64,000 bases of DNA. Source: Streptomyces sp. NBC_00102 (GTDB lineage Bacteria > Actinomycetota > Actinomycetes > Streptomycetales > Streptomycetaceae). Shown here piece by piece: positions 1 to 7,696 of this stretch. Location: contig NZ_JAPEMC010000001.1 in NCBI RefSeq assembly GCF_026343115.1, positions 5,807,001 to 5,871,000 on the forward strand. Direction: 5' to 3'. The notes beneath the pieces were generated by a model. It was given only the letters and a program-made list of their open reading frames with translations. It did not search any database and was not told the DNA's origin. A program made the translations under genes and the position numbers. Each line of letters begins with the position of its first letter. The first letter of the stretch is position 1.

Positions 1-80
1 GTTCTCCTTGGCGGCGTGCGGGTGCGCGGCACGCGGGTTCTGGGGGTGCGGGCAGGGGTGACGGCCGGACGGGGCGGGCG

Positions 81-1376
81 TCACGGTGTCGTGGGGTGTG
101 CGTTCGGCGCAGGGCCGGCGGACGGCTCGGCGGGGCGTACGGGGCTCCGCGCCGCGAAGCGGGCCGCGTCCCGGCGGGAGGCGGTGACCCTGCGGTGCTC
201 CTGGCCGCGCGAGAGCTGCCCCGGTCCGCGTCCGCCCAGCACCCGGGCGAGGACGAACAGCAGCAGCACCAGGGCCATGAGCAGCGCGGCGGTACCGAAT
301 CCGCGGGAGATCATGTTCGGCTCGGGCGAGCGGACGAAGGTGAAGGTGGCCAGCGGCAGCGACACCATCGGCCCGGAGAACGGGTCCCAGTTCATCTCGG
401 CGGTGAAGCCCGCAGTCAGGAGCACCGGCGAGGTCTCGCCGATGCCCCGGGCGGTGCCGAGGATGACCGAGGTCGTCAGCCCGGAGCGGCACGTGGGCAG
501 GACGACGTGCCAGACCGTCCGCCAGCGGGAGGTGCCGAGCGCGTAACTGGCCTCGCGCAGGGTGCCGGGCACCAGTCGGATGACGACGTCGGCGGCGCGG
601 ATCACGATCGGCAGCATCATCACGGAGAGCGCGAGCGCCGCCGCGAAGCCGGAGCGGTCCATGCCGACGGCGAGGATCACGGTGGCGTAGATGAAGAGTC
701 CGGCCACGATGGACGGCAGGGCGGTCATCGCCTCCACCACCGTGCGCACGAAGCGCGCGAAGGCTCCGGGCACCTCGTTGAGGAAGACCGCGCACACCAG
801 CCCGACGGGCACGGTGACCAGCAGCGCGATGGTGATCATGATGAGCGTGCCCACGGCCGCGTGCAGCGCGCCACCCACCGACAACGGCTCCAGCGGACCG
901 GCGAAGCGCATGTCCTCGGTGAAGAAGTTGAGGTGCACCAGCGCCTTGCGGCCCTCGAAGAGCGCGTAGACGACGACGTAGACGAGGATCGCCACGAGCA
1001 GCAGGCCCAGTGAGCGGATCACGGCCGCGGCCACCCGGTCCACGACCGCCGGGCCGTCCTCGTCCAGCGAGACCACCAGCGCGTACAGCCCTAGGAAGAG
1101 GAGGTACGCCACGACGACGAACCCGACCACGCCGTTGAACGGTGTGAGCCGGGCGAAGACGAGCCAGGTCAGCGAGAGCGATCCGGCGGCCGCACCGAGC
1201 AGGGCGTACAGATCGGAGGCGCGGAGCGGGGACAGGGCCCGGCGGCGCTCGCCCGCGGGGTCCTTGGTACGGGCGGGCCCGGGCAGGAAGGTACGGGGCG
1301 CGGCGCCGGGGGCCGGGTCCGCGCCACCGGTCGCGCGGGGCGCTTCAGGGGCCAGAGTCATGGTCGTCACGCTCAT
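81..1376 (-). CDS. pstA: Phosphate ABC transporter permease PstA
   Basis: Inner-membrane permease half of a Pst-type phosphate importer, which would pair with PstC and be energised by PstB. The 431-residue protein has about six to seven hydrophobic segments. The EAA-type coupling loop (EASYALGTSRW) is near residues 275-285, where the ATPase docks. The first 45 or so residues are a proline/alanine-rich cytosolic extension, and a second soluble tail follows the last helix, so the protein is longer than the usual 280-300 residues. pstC lies 63 bases upstream on the same strand. pstB is expected beyond the left edge and cannot be seen. The start at 1376 (MSVTTMTLAP) fits the operon spacing. The family is secure; phosphate as substrate is inferred from family resemblance. 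Confidence 0.9.
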   Translation of the reverse strand: MSVTTMTLAPEAPRATGGADPAPGAAPRTFLPGPARTKDPAGERRRALSPLRASDLYALLGAAAGSLSLTWLVFARLTPFNGVVGFVVVAYLLFLGLYALVVSLDEDGPAVVDRVAAAVIRSLGLLLVAILVYVVVYALFEGRKALVHLNFFTEDMRFAGPLEPLSVGGALHAAVGTLIMITIALLVTVPVGLVCAVFLNEVPGAFARFVRTVVEAMTALPSIVAGLFIYATVILAVGMDRSGFAAALALSVMMLPIVIRAADVVIRLVPGTLREASYALGTSRWRTVWHVVLPTCRSGLTTSVILGTARGIGETSPVLLTAGFTAEMNWDPFSGPMVSLPLATFTFVRSPEPNMISRGFGTAALLMALVLLLFVLARVLGGRGPGQLSRGQEHRRVTASRRDAARFAARSPVRPAEPSAGPAPNAHPTTP

Positions 1377-1439
1377 TTCAGGGGCAAGGAACCGGGCAAG
1401 ACCGGGCGCGTACCGCGCGGAGTGCGGGCGGCGGCGCGC

Positions 1440-2534
1440 TCAGGCGTCGCTGGACGCACCGGAGCGGCTGCGCGCGACGATGGACGAGGCCGCGAAGTTG
1501 ACGATCAATGTCATGACGAAGAGGGCGAAACCGGCCGCCATCAGCGCCGACATCCCGAATTCGCCGGCCTCGCCGTAGCGCAGGGCGATGAGCGAGGAGA
1601 CGGAGCTGGTGCCGGCCTGGAGCACGTGCCACTGGACGTCGAAGGTCAGGGAGATGACCATGAAGACGCCGATGGTCTCGCCCAGCGCGCGGCCGAGTCC
1701 GAGCATCGTGCCGCCGATGATGCCGCCCTTGGCGAAGGGCAGGACGACGCTGCGGATCATGCCCCAGCGGGTCGCCCCGAGGGCGTAGGCGCCCTCCCGC
1801 TCACCGGCCGGGGCCTGCGAGAAGACCTCGCGCATGATCGAGCAGATGATCGGCGCGATCATCATCGCGACGACCAGCCCCGCGAGCATCGACGACGAGG
1901 TGTAGACGCTCGGCGGCGAGAGCGGGTCGTCCGGATCGGCACCGTCGACGCCGAACACCGGTATCCAGCCGAAGTAGGTGGCGATCCACCGGGCGGTGGG
2001 CACCACCTTGTCCTGGAGGAAGAAGAAGCCGAACAAGCCGTACACGACGGACGGCACAGCGGCCATCAGGTCGACCACGCTGATGAGGGTGCGGCGCAGC
2101 CTCGGCGAGGCGTACTCGGAGATGTAGAGCGCGGAACCGAGCGCCAGCGGGAAGGCGAAGACGATCGCGATCAGCGCGATGAGGACCGTCCCGACGAGAA
2201 CGGCGGCGATGCCGAAGTTCCCCGCGTCGGGGGCCCATTGGGAGGTGGTGAAGAAGGACCAGCCGGCGTCCGCCAGGGCGAGGCGGGCCCGGGCGAAGAG
2301 GAAACCGCCGACGAGGAGCATCACCAGCAGGACGAGTGATCCGCCGGAGCGGGCGACCGTACGGAACACCTTGTCCGGCAGGCCGGGGTCCGCGTACAGC
2401 CGCCGCCGGGCGTCGCCGCCCGCCACCGGAATGGCGAGCGGGGCGGCGACGGGGCCGGCGGCCGGGGCGTCGGCGGGAATCCCGGAGGGGACGCCGTCGT
2501 CGCCAGGGCGTCTGGGTCTTTTCAGCGAAGGCAC
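1440..2534 (-). CDS. pstC: Phosphate ABC transporter permease PstC
   Basis: Partner permease to PstA in a Pst-type phosphate importer. The 364-residue protein has a long proline/alanine-rich N-terminus (about 1-60), then six membrane segments. The EAA coupling loop (EGAYALGATRWG) is near residues 247-258. The GTG at 2534 is used; the Shine-Dalgarno match in front is weak. In most Streptomyces pst operons pstS, the phosphate-binding lipoprotein, lies directly upstream, but here the neighbour is a small DUF1508-like gene, so the binding protein must come from elsewhere or is missing. A PHO-box-like repeat 20-50 bases upstream suggests PhoP control. The family call is firm. Confidence 0.9.
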   Translation of the reverse strand: MPSLKRPRRPGDDGVPSGIPADAPAAGPVAAPLAIPVAGGDARRRLYADPGLPDKVFRTVARSGGSLVLLVMLLVGGFLFARARLALADAGWSFFTTSQWAPDAGNFGIAAVLVGTVLIALIAIVFAFPLALGSALYISEYASPRLRRTLISVVDLMAAVPSVVYGLFGFFFLQDKVVPTARWIATYFGWIPVFGVDGADPDDPLSPPSVYTSSSMLAGLVVAMMIAPIICSIMREVFSQAPAGEREGAYALGATRWGMIRSVVLPFAKGGIIGGTMLGLGRALGETIGVFMVISLTFDVQWHVLQAGTSSVSSLIALRYGEAGEFGMSALMAAGFALFVMTLIVNFAASSIVARSRSGASSDA

Positions 2535-2555
2535 GCCCCGACGCTCGACCGATCC

Positions 2556-2584
2556 GGTGGACGGACACGTCCCGAGAGGTGAAC
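2556..2584 (-). promoter_or_regulatory. Putative PHO box upstream of pstC
   Basis: Read on the minus strand, GTTCACC (2584-2578) and GTCCACC (2562-2556) lie exactly 22 bases apart, which is two 11-base PhoP direct-repeat units. The unit between them is degenerate. The Streptomyces PHO box is built from 11-base units with a GTTCACC core, so this is a plausible but imperfect site. Confidence 0.45.
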
Positions 2585-2630
2585 GAGAGGGGCCCTGGGG
2601 GCAACATCGACATTCTTCGCAGCAGTACGC

Positions 2631-3026
2631 TCAAGAACTACCCCAGAACGCCTCTTCTTCCACCTCCAATCCGGGCAGCATCGCGCGGAACCTGTCGTAG
2701 GCGGAGCGACAGGTCGCGTGGCGCTCGTACGTCCTCGGTGAAGCGGCCACGGGTATACCGGACTTGTCCCGCATGATCCAGATCCAGCCGCCGCCGCCCT
2801 TGCGGTGCTGAATCCCCCCGGACGTCTGCGCGTGCTCCGCGCACAGAGCGACGAACGCGGATCTGCACGTCCCGGGCGAGGCGAACGAGACTGCCGCCAC
2901 CGCCATCGCCCGCCCGTTCGACGCGACCAGCCGCCAGCCGTACCCCCCGTGTGCGTCGATGTCGATCTGACATCGCGCGCCCGTCGTCCCGGCGGCCGAT
3001 CTCGCCGCCTCCTTCGGCTGTTCCAT
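2631..3026 (-). CDS. DUF1508/YegP-like small protein
   Basis: A 131-residue protein of unknown function. It has two related segments of the UPF0339/DUF1508 type: GGYGWRLVASNGRAMAVA near residues 28-45, and GGGWIWIMRDKSGIPVAASP near 78-97. In that family each unit is a small beta/alpha fold reading roughly xFRWRLxAxNGxxIAxS. No membrane segment or signal peptide is visible. It lies between conservon 1 and pstC on the same strand, 96 bases upstream of pstC, and could be co-transcribed with it, although pstC appears to have its own PHO-box-like site. The start MEQPKEAARS at 3026 is the first ATG of the conserved frame. The role is unknown. Confidence 0.65.
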   Translation of the reverse strand: MEQPKEAARSAAGTTGARCQIDIDAHGGYGWRLVASNGRAMAVAAVSFASPGTCRSAFVALCAEHAQTSGGIQHRKGGGGWIWIMRDKSGIPVAASPRTYERHATCRSAYDRFRAMLPGLEVEEEAFWGSS

Positions 3027-3393
3027 GCCCCACCCCCCGCCGCCCCTTCACAGACAAGACCGCAGGGTACGCACCTGCGCGGGCGGCACAGGCAATCTAC
3101 TGAGGTGAGCGGAACCATGGAGAGGCAAAGGACACCCCAAGGTTCACGATTCACGACCCGGTAACCACGTGGCCATGCTGGGGATATCGCCTGAGACCGA
3201 ACGTTCCGCTCCGGCGTGCGCCGGAGCGCGGCGAGCGGTGGTGAACGGGTCGGAAGGGGCCGGAAGAGGCCGGAAAAGGGGCGTCCGGATTGTTTTCGCG
3301 TGCCGGGAGGGCGGGTTCGTCCCGGTGCGTGGAGGTCACCCGGGCCGGCGGGGCAGGTGGCGGATCGGAGCCGTACGAGAGGCTTCTCGCGGG

Positions 3394-3480
3394 TACACGC
3401 GCGGGGTTCGGGGTGGAGGTGCACGCGCGGGGTTGGGGGTGGAGGGGTGCGCGGGGGGTTCGGGGTGGAGGGGTGCGCGC
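3394..3480. repeat. Three-copy 26-27 base G-rich tandem repeat
   Basis: Three imperfect copies of GCGCGGGGTTCGGGGTGGAG, each followed by a short GTGC-rich joint, sit just past the end of the conservon 1 transcript. The G runs of four to six are spaced closely enough to allow a G-quadruplex on the plus strand. The copies are noncoding. Confidence 0.7.
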
Positions 3481-3482
3481 AT

Positions 3483-3527
3483 GCCTGCGAGGCGGGCGGG
3501 GCGGAGTCCCCCACCCGCCTCGCAGGC
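3483..3527. terminator. Hairpin terminator after the CYP154-like gene
   Basis: A perfect 14-bp stem (GCCTGCGAGGCGGG with CCCGCCTCGCAGGC) around a 17-base loop, starting 18 bases past the stop of the P450 gene. There is no T run, as is common for Streptomyces terminators. Confidence 0.75.
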
Positions 3528-3544
3528 GTCCTCCGGGCGCGGGC

Positions 3545-4795
3545 TCAGCCGTGCAGGCGTACCGGCAGCTTCTGCACGCTGTTGCCCACGAAGGAGGCGT
3601 GCCGGGGGAGTTCGGGCTCGGGCACGGCCAGATCGAGATCGGGGAAGCGGGTGAAGAGCTGCTTCAGCGCCGCGGTGCCCTCCATCCGGGCCAGCGGGGC
3701 GCCCATGCAGTAGTGCGCGCCGTGGCCGAGCGAGAGGTGGCGGGCCTTGTCGTCGCGGGTGATGTCGAAGCGTTCGGCGTCGGGCCCGTGGGCCTTCGTG
3801 TCCCGGCCCGCCGCGGAGTAACCGGCCAGCACCGGCGTGCCCTTGGGGATCACGGTGCCGTCGAGTTCGAGGTCGCGCGTCGGGTAGCGGAACGGGAAGT
3901 AGCTCACCGGGCTGTCCCAGCGCAGCGTCTCCTCCACCACGTCCTCCCAGCTCGCCCCGCCCGCGAGGACCAGGTCGAGCTGGTCGCGGTGGGTGCAGAG
4001 CGCCCGTACCGCGTTGGTGATCAGGTTGAGGGTCGTCTCGTGCCCGGCGATGATCGTGAGCATCAGGGTGCCGATCAGCTCCTGCGGGGCCAGCCGGTCA
4101 CCGTTCTCCTCGCGGGCCGCGATCAGCGCGCTGGTGAGGTCGTCCCCCGGCTCCTCCGTACGGGCGGTGGCGACCGCGCTCAGCACCTCCACCATCTCCC
4201 GGTTGGCGGCCATCGCCTCCTCCGGGCCGATGTCCGTGGCGACGATCTGGTTGGACAACCGGTGCAGCCGGTCGTGGTGTTCGGCCTCCACCCCCAGGAG
4301 TTCGCAGATGACCCCCATGGGCAGGGGCAGCGCGAAGTGCGTCCGCAGATCGGCGACCCCGTCCCCGGACGCGGCGGCCTCCTCCAGACCGTCCAGCAGC
4401 GAGGAGGTCAACGCCTCGATGCGCGGCCGTAGTTCCTCCACCCGCCGCGGAGTGAACGCCCTGCTCATCAAGGACCGCAGCCGCCGGTGGTCGGCGCCGT
4501 CGGCGGTCGTCATCCCCTGCACGGTCGCGAAGGTCTTCAGCGGCCAGCCGTCCGCGATCTCACCGGCCTGCAGCGCCGCGAAATGCGCCGCGTTCTTGGC
4601 GACGTCGGGATGGGCGAGGAACTCCTTGAGCGCGTCGTGCCCCAGCACCGCCATGGCCTCGACCTCGCCGGGCAGGATCACCGGAGCGACCGCGGAGCGC
4701 GCCAGCAGCCGGGCGTTGGCCGCGTGCGGGCAACCGCCCGCCGGGTCGAGACGGTGCGGCCCGTCGGCCGCGGAGTTCACCGGTGACGTGTTCAA
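3545..4795 (-). CDS. Cytochrome P450, CYP154-like, last gene of conservon 1
   Basis: Soluble class I bacterial P450 of 416 residues; it needs ferredoxin partners that are not encoded nearby. All signatures are intact: I-helix AGHETT (250-255), K-helix ETLR (289-292) and haem loop LSLGHGAHYCMG with ligand Cys363. The order cvnA-B-C-D, CYP157-like, CYP154-like matches known Streptomyces conservons in which a CYP154/CYP157 pair closes the operon, as I recall for the S. coelicolor CYP157A1/CYP154A1 locus. Substrates of such enzymes are poorly defined, although CYP154 members are known to hydroxylate or rearrange polycyclic compounds. The gap to the preceding P450 gene is 94 bases. The subfamily assignment is from motifs and context. 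Confidence 0.85.
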   Translation of the reverse strand: MNTSPVNSAADGPHRLDPAGGCPHAANARLLARSAVAPVILPGEVEAMAVLGHDALKEFLAHPDVAKNAAHFAALQAGEIADGWPLKTFATVQGMTTADGADHRRLRSLMSRAFTPRRVEELRPRIEALTSSLLDGLEEAAASGDGVADLRTHFALPLPMGVICELLGVEAEHHDRLHRLSNQIVATDIGPEEAMAANREMVEVLSAVATARTEEPGDDLTSALIAAREENGDRLAPQELIGTLMLTIIAGHETTLNLITNAVRALCTHRDQLDLVLAGGASWEDVVEETLRWDSPVSYFPFRYPTRDLELDGTVIPKGTPVLAGYSAAGRDTKAHGPDAERFDITRDDKARHLSLGHGAHYCMGAPLARMEGTAALKQLFTRFPDLDLAVPEPELPRHASFVGNSVQKLPVRLHG

Positions 4796-4889
4796 CAGGG
4801 TTCTCCAGATTCGGGGTTGAGTGGTCGCGGAGAGCGTTGTTCGTGCGGTGCCGGACCTTCGGGGTCCGGTGTGGGGTCTTCGCGGCGGA

Positions 4890-6263
4890 TCAGAACGGCA
4901 TGGTCGTGGACGGCCGGAACGACGAGGTGCTCCAAGGCGCCGACCGCGCCTGCACCAGGTCCCCCGCCGACTGCGCCGGTACCGGCCCCTGCGGCAGCTC
5001 GGCCTTGCCGAACCGCACGGGCAGTGCCCCCAGGCCCTTGCTCCAGGGCGACTTGATCCACTCCAACTCGGACTCGGGCACGGCGAGTTCCAGGTCCGGC
5101 AGCCGGTGCCGGATGGTGTCCACCGCGGTCCGGGTGATCAGCCGCGCCGGGTCCTGCGCGGGACAGGTGTGCGGCCCGGCACCGAACGCCAGATGGGAAC
5201 GGTTGCCGACCACCGGCGCACCGTCGGCCGGCAGGATCTCGGGATCCGCGTTGGCCGCGGCGAGGCCCAGGATCAGCATGTCGCCGGTACGGATGTCCTG
5301 TCCGCCGAACCGCATGTCGCGGGTGGCGTAGCGGGCCGGGAAGTTCTGGGTGGGCGGGAATCGCCACAGGACCAGATCGAGCGCGTCGTCCACGCTCAGA
5401 TGCCCGCCGGTCAGCGAGGAGCGGAACGCCGGGTCGCACAGGAGGATGCGCAGCGTGGTGGCGATCCAGTTCACCGTGGTCTGGTTGCCCGCGACGAACA
5501 TCACCACCAGGTTGTGCAGCACCTCCTCGTCGGTGAGTTCCGCCGGGTGGTACAGCAGCGCGGAGGTGACGTCCTCGCCCGGCTCGCGCCGCTTCTCCTT
5601 GATCAGCCCGTAGAGGATGGCGCCCATCCGGCGGCTGGCGTCCGCCGAGCCGCTGGTCGCGGATACGGTGCCCGCCACGGCCTCCACCAGCTCCCGTCCG
5701 GTCCGGTCGTCCAGCCCGAGCAGCCCGGTGACCACCCGCATCGGCAACGTACGCGCGTAGTCGGCGACCAGGTCCGCCCTGCCCTGCCCGGCGAACGACG
5801 CGATCAGCCCCTCGGCGGCCGTCCGCACGCTCCGCCGCAGCTCGTGACCGTTGATCTTGGCGAGGGCGTCCGAGACCGCCGCCCGCATCCTGCGGTGCTG
5901 CTGCCCGTCCGCGAAGAGCAGCGCCGGACGCCAGCCGACCATCGGGAGGATCGGCGAGTCCGCGGGCACCCGGCCCTCGCGCAGCAGACTCCAGTGGCGC
6001 GGATCGTGCGAGAAGTCCCCCTCGTCGCGGGTGAGCCGGAGCAGCTCGCGGTGGCCCAGCACCAGCCAGGCGTCGATACCCGGAGCCACGGTCACCGGGG
6101 CCACCGGACCGTGCTCGCCGCGCATCTCCTCGTACAGCAGGGTCATCCGGTCACCGTCGAGATCCGGCCCGTACAACGGGGTCGCCGAGGACCCGGCCGG
6201 GGCGGCGGCGGGCCAAGGGCACTGGGCGGCGGACCCGGCCGGAGGGTGCGGGGTGGTGCTCAT
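4890..6263 (-). CDS. Cytochrome P450, CYP157-like, lacking the EXXR motif
   Basis: A 457-residue P450 whose usual invariant residues are altered. The K-helix EXXR reads LVLW (297-300), the I-helix acid/threonine motif reads AGNQTT (258-263), and the haem loop is FGAGPHTCPA with Cys367 but no following CxG glycine. Loss of EXXR is the known hallmark of the CYP157 family, and only the haem cysteine is then absolutely conserved. The C-terminus extends some 40 residues past the usual end. The ATG at 6263 overlaps the cvnD stop in an ATGA, so translation is coupled. The protein probably works with the conservon G-protein complex at the membrane; whether it turns over substrate is open. Confidence 0.88.
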   Translation of the reverse strand: MSTTPHPPAGSAAQCPWPAAAPAGSSATPLYGPDLDGDRMTLLYEEMRGEHGPVAPVTVAPGIDAWLVLGHRELLRLTRDEGDFSHDPRHWSLLREGRVPADSPILPMVGWRPALLFADGQQHRRMRAAVSDALAKINGHELRRSVRTAAEGLIASFAGQGRADLVADYARTLPMRVVTGLLGLDDRTGRELVEAVAGTVSATSGSADASRRMGAILYGLIKEKRREPGEDVTSALLYHPAELTDEEVLHNLVVMFVAGNQTTVNWIATTLRILLCDPAFRSSLTGGHLSVDDALDLVLWRFPPTQNFPARYATRDMRFGGQDIRTGDMLILGLAAANADPEILPADGAPVVGNRSHLAFGAGPHTCPAQDPARLITRTAVDTIRHRLPDLELAVPESELEWIKSPWSKGLGALPVRFGKAELPQGPVPAQSAGDLVQARSAPWSTSSFRPSTTMPF

Positions 6264-6916
6264 GAGGGCTCCGTGGCGACATGGATGAGATGGCTGACGA
6301 GGGCTATCAGGGCCCGGATCGACGACTCCTGGTCGCGCGCGTCGCACAGCACCAGCGGCGTACCGGGAAGCAGATCGAGAGCCGCGCGCAGATCGGCCGC
6401 GTCGTGCAGCGGACTCCCCGGGAAGACGTTCACGGCGACGGCGAACGGCAGATCGAGGTCCTCCAGGTTGCCGAGGGCGTCGAACGACGCCGTCAGGTCC
6501 CGGGTGTCCACCAGGGCCAGCGCCCCCAGCGCGCCCTTGGCGAGATCCCGCCAGGCCGGCAGGAACCGCTGCTGCCCGGGCGTACCGAACAGATAGAGCA
6601 CCAGATCGCCGTCGATCGTCAGCCGCCCGAAGTCCAGGGCGACCGTGGTGGTCGTCTTGGTGCTGTCCACGGGGGTGTCGACCCGGGCGCCGGCCTGGGT
6701 CATCGCGGCCTCGGTGGAGAGCGGCTCGATCTCCGAGACGGTGCCGATCAGCGTGGTCTTGCCCACCCCCAGCGGGCCGACGACCAGGATCTTCGCCGCC
6801 CCCGCCACGCTGGACGCGACGTACTTCCCCGAGGAGGGCCGGGCAGGGTTCACCCCGCCGGTGGCGGATGGCGGACCGGCCTCGACGAAGGCTTCAGATA
6901 CGGCTTTCGAGACCAT
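6260..6916 (-). CDS. cvnD: Conservon GTPase CvnD
   Basis: Small Ras/MglA-like GTPase of 218 residues, the switch component of the CvnABCD membrane complex that resembles a G-protein-coupled system. The P-loop GPLGVGKT is at 47-54, switch I threonines (KTTTTVALDFG) follow, and the G3 motif appears as LFGTPGQQRF with T in place of the usual D. No NKxD base-recognition motif is visible; the matching strand reads AVNVFPG, which is normal for this family. The first 38 residues are a variable extension. The gene overlaps cvnC by 23 bases and the P450 gene by an ATGA. Confidence 0.92.
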   Translation of the reverse strand: MVSKAVSEAFVEAGPPSATGGVNPARPSSGKYVASSVAGAAKILVVGPLGVGKTTLIGTVSEIEPLSTEAAMTQAGARVDTPVDSTKTTTTVALDFGRLTIDGDLVLYLFGTPGQQRFLPAWRDLAKGALGALALVDTRDLTASFDALGNLEDLDLPFAVAVNVFPGSPLHDAADLRAALDLLPGTPLVLCDARDQESSIRALIALVSHLIHVATEPS

Positions 6917-7253
6917 CGAGGACCTTTCTGAGCATGGTCACATCCGCGCGTTCGGCCGCGGGAATGGGAGGGCGGGTCACGATCAGCCCCCACTGGACGA
7001 GATCGGCCAGCAGCACCTGCACGACAGAAGGAGGCTGGCGCAGGTGCGCGGCGACCTCCGCGACCGAGATGAGCCCCTCGCAGTGCGTCAGGATCGCGAG
7101 GTGCTCCGGCTGGAGGGAGGCGGGGAACGCCGCCTCCGTGGCCATCACCAGCGACTCCCAGGACAGTGGCTCGCCGCCCGACTCCGCACGGCCGCGGGTG
7201 ATGACATAAGGGCGTACCGCCGAGGCTCTCGGCTCCTCGGACCGGTCCGTCAT
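6894..7253 (-). CDS. cvnC: Conservon DUF742 protein CvnC
   Basis: A 119-residue DUF742 protein. The family signature VRPYVITRGRA is near residues 13-23. A winged-helix-like half follows: LQPEHLAIL, then SVAEVAAHLRQPPSVVQVLLADLVQWGLI. It is a standard member of the CvnABCD complex, thought to bridge the GTPase and the sensor at the membrane. Its ATG overlaps the cvnB stop (ATGA at 7253-7250), and its end overlaps the start of cvnD. Confidence 0.92.
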   Translation of the reverse strand: MTDRSEEPRASAVRPYVITRGRAESGGEPLSWESLVMATEAAFPASLQPEHLAILTHCEGLISVAEVAAHLRQPPSVVQVLLADLVQWGLIVTRPPIPAAERADVTMLRKVLDGLESRI

Positions 7254-7696
7254 GACGACGCGATGGCCTGATCCCGCGGCAGGCTGCTCAGATGCGCGCC
7301 GATCTTCGCCACCAGCAGTTGCATCTGCTGCGCCACGAGACCGATGTCCGCCTCCAGGTCGGTGGCCACACCCAGGTGCGCACCCACCCCGGCATGGGTG
7401 AACAGGACGAACCCGTGGTCCGACTCCAGCATCAGCTGGCGCAGCCCGACACCCGAGCCGAACAGCAGCGTCGTCGTCGAGCGGCCCGTCATGGTCATCG
7501 CCGCGCAGGCAGCCGAGAGCGATTCCGCCTCGGCGACGCTGAGGTCCGACACCGGGCCCTTGAGGTTCTCCGCCGACGCGTGGCCGAGACGCAGGCCGTC
7601 CTCCGAGACGACGACCGCGTGCCGGACGCCGGGGATCTCGGTGAGCGGGCGGAGCATCCAGCCCAAGTCGGGGAGTCGAGTGATGGTTCCGGTCAC
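7250..7696 (-). CDS. cvnB: Conservon roadblock/LC7 protein CvnB
   Basis: A 148-residue roadblock/LC7-fold protein (DLGWMLRPLTEIPGVRHAVVVSEDGL at the N-terminus; the fold covers about residues 8-125). Roadblock proteins typically act as partners or GAP-like regulators of small GTPases, here CvnD. The frame stays open far upstream, but the true start is GTG at 7696 (VTGTITRL). There the GTG overlaps the cvnA stop as GTGA and the family similarity begins. Confidence 0.92.
   Translation of the reverse strand: MTGTITRLPDLGWMLRPLTEIPGVRHAVVVSEDGLRLGHASAENLKGPVSDLSVAEAESLSAACAAMTMTGRSTTTLLFGSGVGLRQLMLESDHGFVLFTHAGVGAHLGVATDLEADIGLVAQQMQLLVAKIGAHLSSLPRDQAIASS

Larger units (their letters stand above)
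3027..3544. other. Noncoding spacer with G-rich repeats and a terminator
   Basis: No convincing gene. The left half (3027-3390) shows nothing beyond the probable promoter region of the DUF1508-like gene. The right half holds a three-copy G-rich repeat and a strong hairpin, listed separately. Confidence 0.6.

Noticed and set aside
3394..3480. Possible CRISPR-like repeats
   Set aside because: Units are directly tandem without unique spacers and no cas genes are near.
4821..6596. A 591-codon plus-strand frame opposite the CYP157-like gene
   Set aside because: Shadow frame; the P450 on the other strand has the haem motif and operon coupling.
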